Shown piece after piece: positions 13,225-14,955 of a DNA stretch of 14,955 nucleotides (position 1 is its first letter; each line of letters opens with the position of its first letter). Where the stretch lies: assembly GCA_024654605.1 (NCBI GenBank), contig JANLHH010000119.1:1-14955 (forward strand), written 5' to 3'. The position numbers were made by a program, and so were the translations under genes. The stretch is from Patescibacteria group bacterium. GTDB taxonomy: Bacteria > Patescibacteriota > Minisyncoccia > Phycocordibacterales > JANLHH01. Below the pieces are notes generated by a model, which worked only from the letters and a program-made list of their open reading frames with translations, made no database searches and had not been told where the DNA came from.

Positions 13225-14889
13225 TTATGGGGCTACGGCCTGTATGGTGATGGTAATGGATTTTTGCTGATAATCAGAGGAACTGCTTGGTGTGGTAAGA
13301 CGAAAGTCAAAGTTGACCGTGCCGCTCTGTACCACTGATGGTGCGGCGGTAACATAGGTCGCACTATCCGGCATCACAGTCCAGGTCGCGCCGGTAGTAG
13401 TGGAAAACTCATGGGTAAATTGATTACTCCCGATACTTCCCGCCAATGTCCACGCTGTTCCTCCACTTGCATTGCTTGATTTTACATTGAGTTTTTCCGT
13501 CGTATTACCATCATTCTCCGCCGTTTGCGTATAGCCGTTCCCCACGGTAGAGCTTGCGGTACTTAACTCTACAAAGCCATACTCAATAACGCCGCTTGAG
13601 GTGATGGAAACAGAATAGATCGGTGTCTCGGTCTTCGGCCATTCTATTATCTGAAAGCGGTAGTTCTGCGGCTGGCCGTCGTCGGATTGGTATAGCTTTG
13701 CTCCCGTCGTCGAATTCAGATACAGCGCTATCGCGCCGCGCGGCGCTGCGGTGCCGGCGCCCGCTGATCTGCCGCTCTCGCCCATAATTGACGTTTGCGC
13801 CGTAGTACCCACCGCCGTAATCGTATCTGTCCACTCATCCTCTTCGTTATTCGCCCCCTCTGATATATCGGCGGCGGCACGGCTTCCGCTTATATGTTGG
13901 ACATTCATTTTGGTATTTGCCGTCGTTTCGCTATTTGAAACTATCCAAGCCACGCTGTAAGCGCCAGAGGGTGTCGTGGCGCCGCTCTGAAGCAAAAAAC
14001 TGGCTTCATTAGTTGCCGAAAGCCACGCTTCGGCTCCAAGTTCGTCAAGTCCGCCGTTTCCATTTCTAAATTGAGAATGGAAAAACGCTCGCGAAAGAGC
14101 GCCAACATCAGTGATCGTTTCTGTTTCCGTTGAGCCGGCGGCGATAAAATTATGCTCTATTCTTTGGACAGCCCAATTACTGCCGGTGAACTCCACCACG
14201 GCGTAGCTCACGCTATTCGCGTCGCTCCCGGCCGTGCCTCTGGTAAAACGAGGCACATCGGTGCTCGAAAGCCACTCCGCAGTGCTCAACCCTGTTTCCA
14301 GATCAGCTCTGCCGGTATCCATGTTGTTCTGTCCGGTGATGAAGACAACGATATCGCTGTCGCTTGAGACACCGTTCGCGCTTCCGCCATCCACCGTCGT
14401 ATTCGTACTCACATAGGTCGCCGTATTGATATCGCGGATGATAATTTCATTGGCACCGCCGTCAAACCCTATGTACTCAATGATTTCCCAGCACACCCTA
14501 TTGTCATTGGTCGTCCCCGCGCGGCTTAAGGTCACCGAACCGCCGGCAAGGTCCGGATCGCTAAAGTATGTGTAATAGTCATCGGCGTTTTGGTTGCCAC
14601 CTCCGACGGTCCGGCCGTTTCCGGTGAGGCGTGCGTTCACTATCCTGATGAAGGTCTTTGACGTGTCGGTGGGAGCGGTATACTCGCTTCCGGCGGTCAG
14701 GGTTGCCGTAGCCGAGGCACTGGCCATAATCGTACATCCGCGCTGGATATTAAAGTCGGCAGTTTGCGCATATGCCTCTTCAATCTTCGGCGGGAAATTG
14801 AAAATCTGCGGCCAGCCGGAAAATATCCATCCCGTGGAAAGAATAAGTATGAGAAAAAATTGCAATGCTTTTGTACACCACCTATGCAT
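13225..14889 (-). CDS. Large exported surface repeat protein, CPR type
   Basis: The 554-aa protein begins with a signal peptide (hydrophobic 9-24, probable cleavage after AYA at 41). The body (about 55-420) is Ser/Thr/Gly/Ala-rich with related beta modules, each containing an EYI/EFT-type strand: WEIIEYIG (134-141), SYAVVEFTGSNWAVQR (228-243), YSVAWIVSN (311-319) and FQIIEWP (412-418). DTGR and GGGN turns precede these. I recognise this general composition as a frequent surface protein of Parcubacteria, but no function is known. The C-terminal 130 residues (425-554) form a separate domain shared with the following small gene (WTL at 480-482). There is no membrane anchor or sorting motif, so the C-terminal domain may provide attachment. 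The ATG at 14887-14889 is favoured over the one at 14919 because it places the promoter 3 nt upstream. Confidence 0.7.
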   Translation of the reverse strand: MHRWCTKALQFFLILILSTGWIFSGWPQIFNFPPKIEEAYAQTADFNIQRGCTIMASASATATLTAGSEYTAPTDTSKTFIRIVNARLTGNGRTVGGGNQNADDYYTYFSDPDLAGGSVTLSRAGTTNDNRVCWEIIEYIGFDGGANEIIIRDINTATYVSTNTTVDGGSANGVSSDSDIVVFITGQNNMDTGRADLETGLSTAEWLSSTDVPRFTRGTAGSDANSVSYAVVEFTGSNWAVQRIEHNFIAAGSTETETITDVGALSRAFFHSQFRNGNGGLDELGAEAWLSATNEASFLLQSGATTPSGAYSVAWIVSNSETTANTKMNVQHISGSRAAADISEGANNEEDEWTDTITAVGTTAQTSIMGESGRSAGAGTAAPRGAIALYLNSTTGAKLYQSDDGQPQNYRFQIIEWPKTETPIYSVSITSSGVIEYGFVELSTASSTVGNGYTQTAENDGNTTEKLNVKSSNASGGTAWTLAGSIGSNQFTHEFSTTTGATWTVMPDSATYVTAAPSVVQSGTVNFDFRLTTPSSSSDYQQKSITITIQAVAP

Positions 14890-14898
14890 GATAATAAA

Positions 14899-14907
14899 AG
14901 TATAACA
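14899..14907 (-). promoter_or_regulatory. Extended -10 promoter of the large surface protein gene
   Basis: On the minus strand TGT precedes TATACT. The predicted start site is 14892, 3 nt before the ATG at 14889. No -35 element is clear. Its position supports choosing the 14889 start. Confidence 0.5.
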
Positions 14908-14955
14908 AGTTTTTATCATACAATAAAAGGTATTAAACCCCAGAGGTAGCTTGTG

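Noticed and set aside
1..14955. CRISPR array, insertion sequence or prophage
   Set aside because: I saw no spaced direct repeats, transposase or integrase motifs, or phage structural genes.

Overview
The window reads as a chromosomal piece of a Candidate Phyla Radiation (Patescibacteria, probably Parcubacteria-type) bacterium. This is inferred from protein families I recognise as typical of that group: a DUF5667 protein, a GerMN protein, the large Ser/Thr/Gly-rich surface protein with WEIIEYIG/YAVVEFTG-type repeats, membrane-anchored cohesin-domain proteins, and a compact release factor 2. Genes are tightly packed, almost all on the minus strand, and I see no phage, IS or CRISPR material. No 16S gene is present, so the placement is not proven.

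Layout, left to right. 1-785 (minus): an apparent operon of a 50-aa two-helix membrane protein, a GerMN lipid/envelope-type protein, and the first 33 codons of a TspO/MBR protein running off the left edge. 864-1796: a secreted DUF5667 protein with a very acidic segment. 1797-2094: its promoter, a perfect hairpin and about 210 nt without a convincing gene. 2095-2961: a membrane-anchored two-domain protein of unknown role. 3015-3088: tRNA-Gln(CUG). 3223-3831 (plus strand, the only one): a four-helix membrane protein resembling DUF2238/YjdF, closed by a perfect hairpin terminator shared with the converging pyrG. 3877-8144 (minus): prfB-ftsE-ftsX-pyrG, a housekeeping operon for UGA/UAA termination, division/peptidoglycan remodelling and CTP synthesis, started by a very good promoter at 8151-8178.

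8312-14889 (minus) is the most interesting part: six consecutive genes that all encode exported proteins. They are a 554-aa surface repeat protein, a 178-aa paralogue of its C-terminal domain, a 203-aa Ig-like protein with a C-terminal membrane helix, an FN3 protein ending in a two-repeat type I dockerin, and two proteins with N-terminal cohesin-like domains and C-terminal membrane helices. The last three genes overlap each other. The simplest reading is a surface-display device: secreted FN3-dockerin protein held by one or both membrane-anchored cohesins, with no carbohydrase in sight. The three upstream genes are arranged like the Gram-positive WxL clusters (large WxL, small WxL, DUF916-like anchor); that link is an inference from weak motifs.

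Across the window, six promoters share an extended -10 element (TGN next to a TATAAT-like hexamer; TGG in five of six). In four of them the predicted transcription start falls 0-3 nt before the start codon, suggesting leaderless mRNAs, while pyrG and the plus-strand membrane protein have clear Shine-Dalgarno sites instead.
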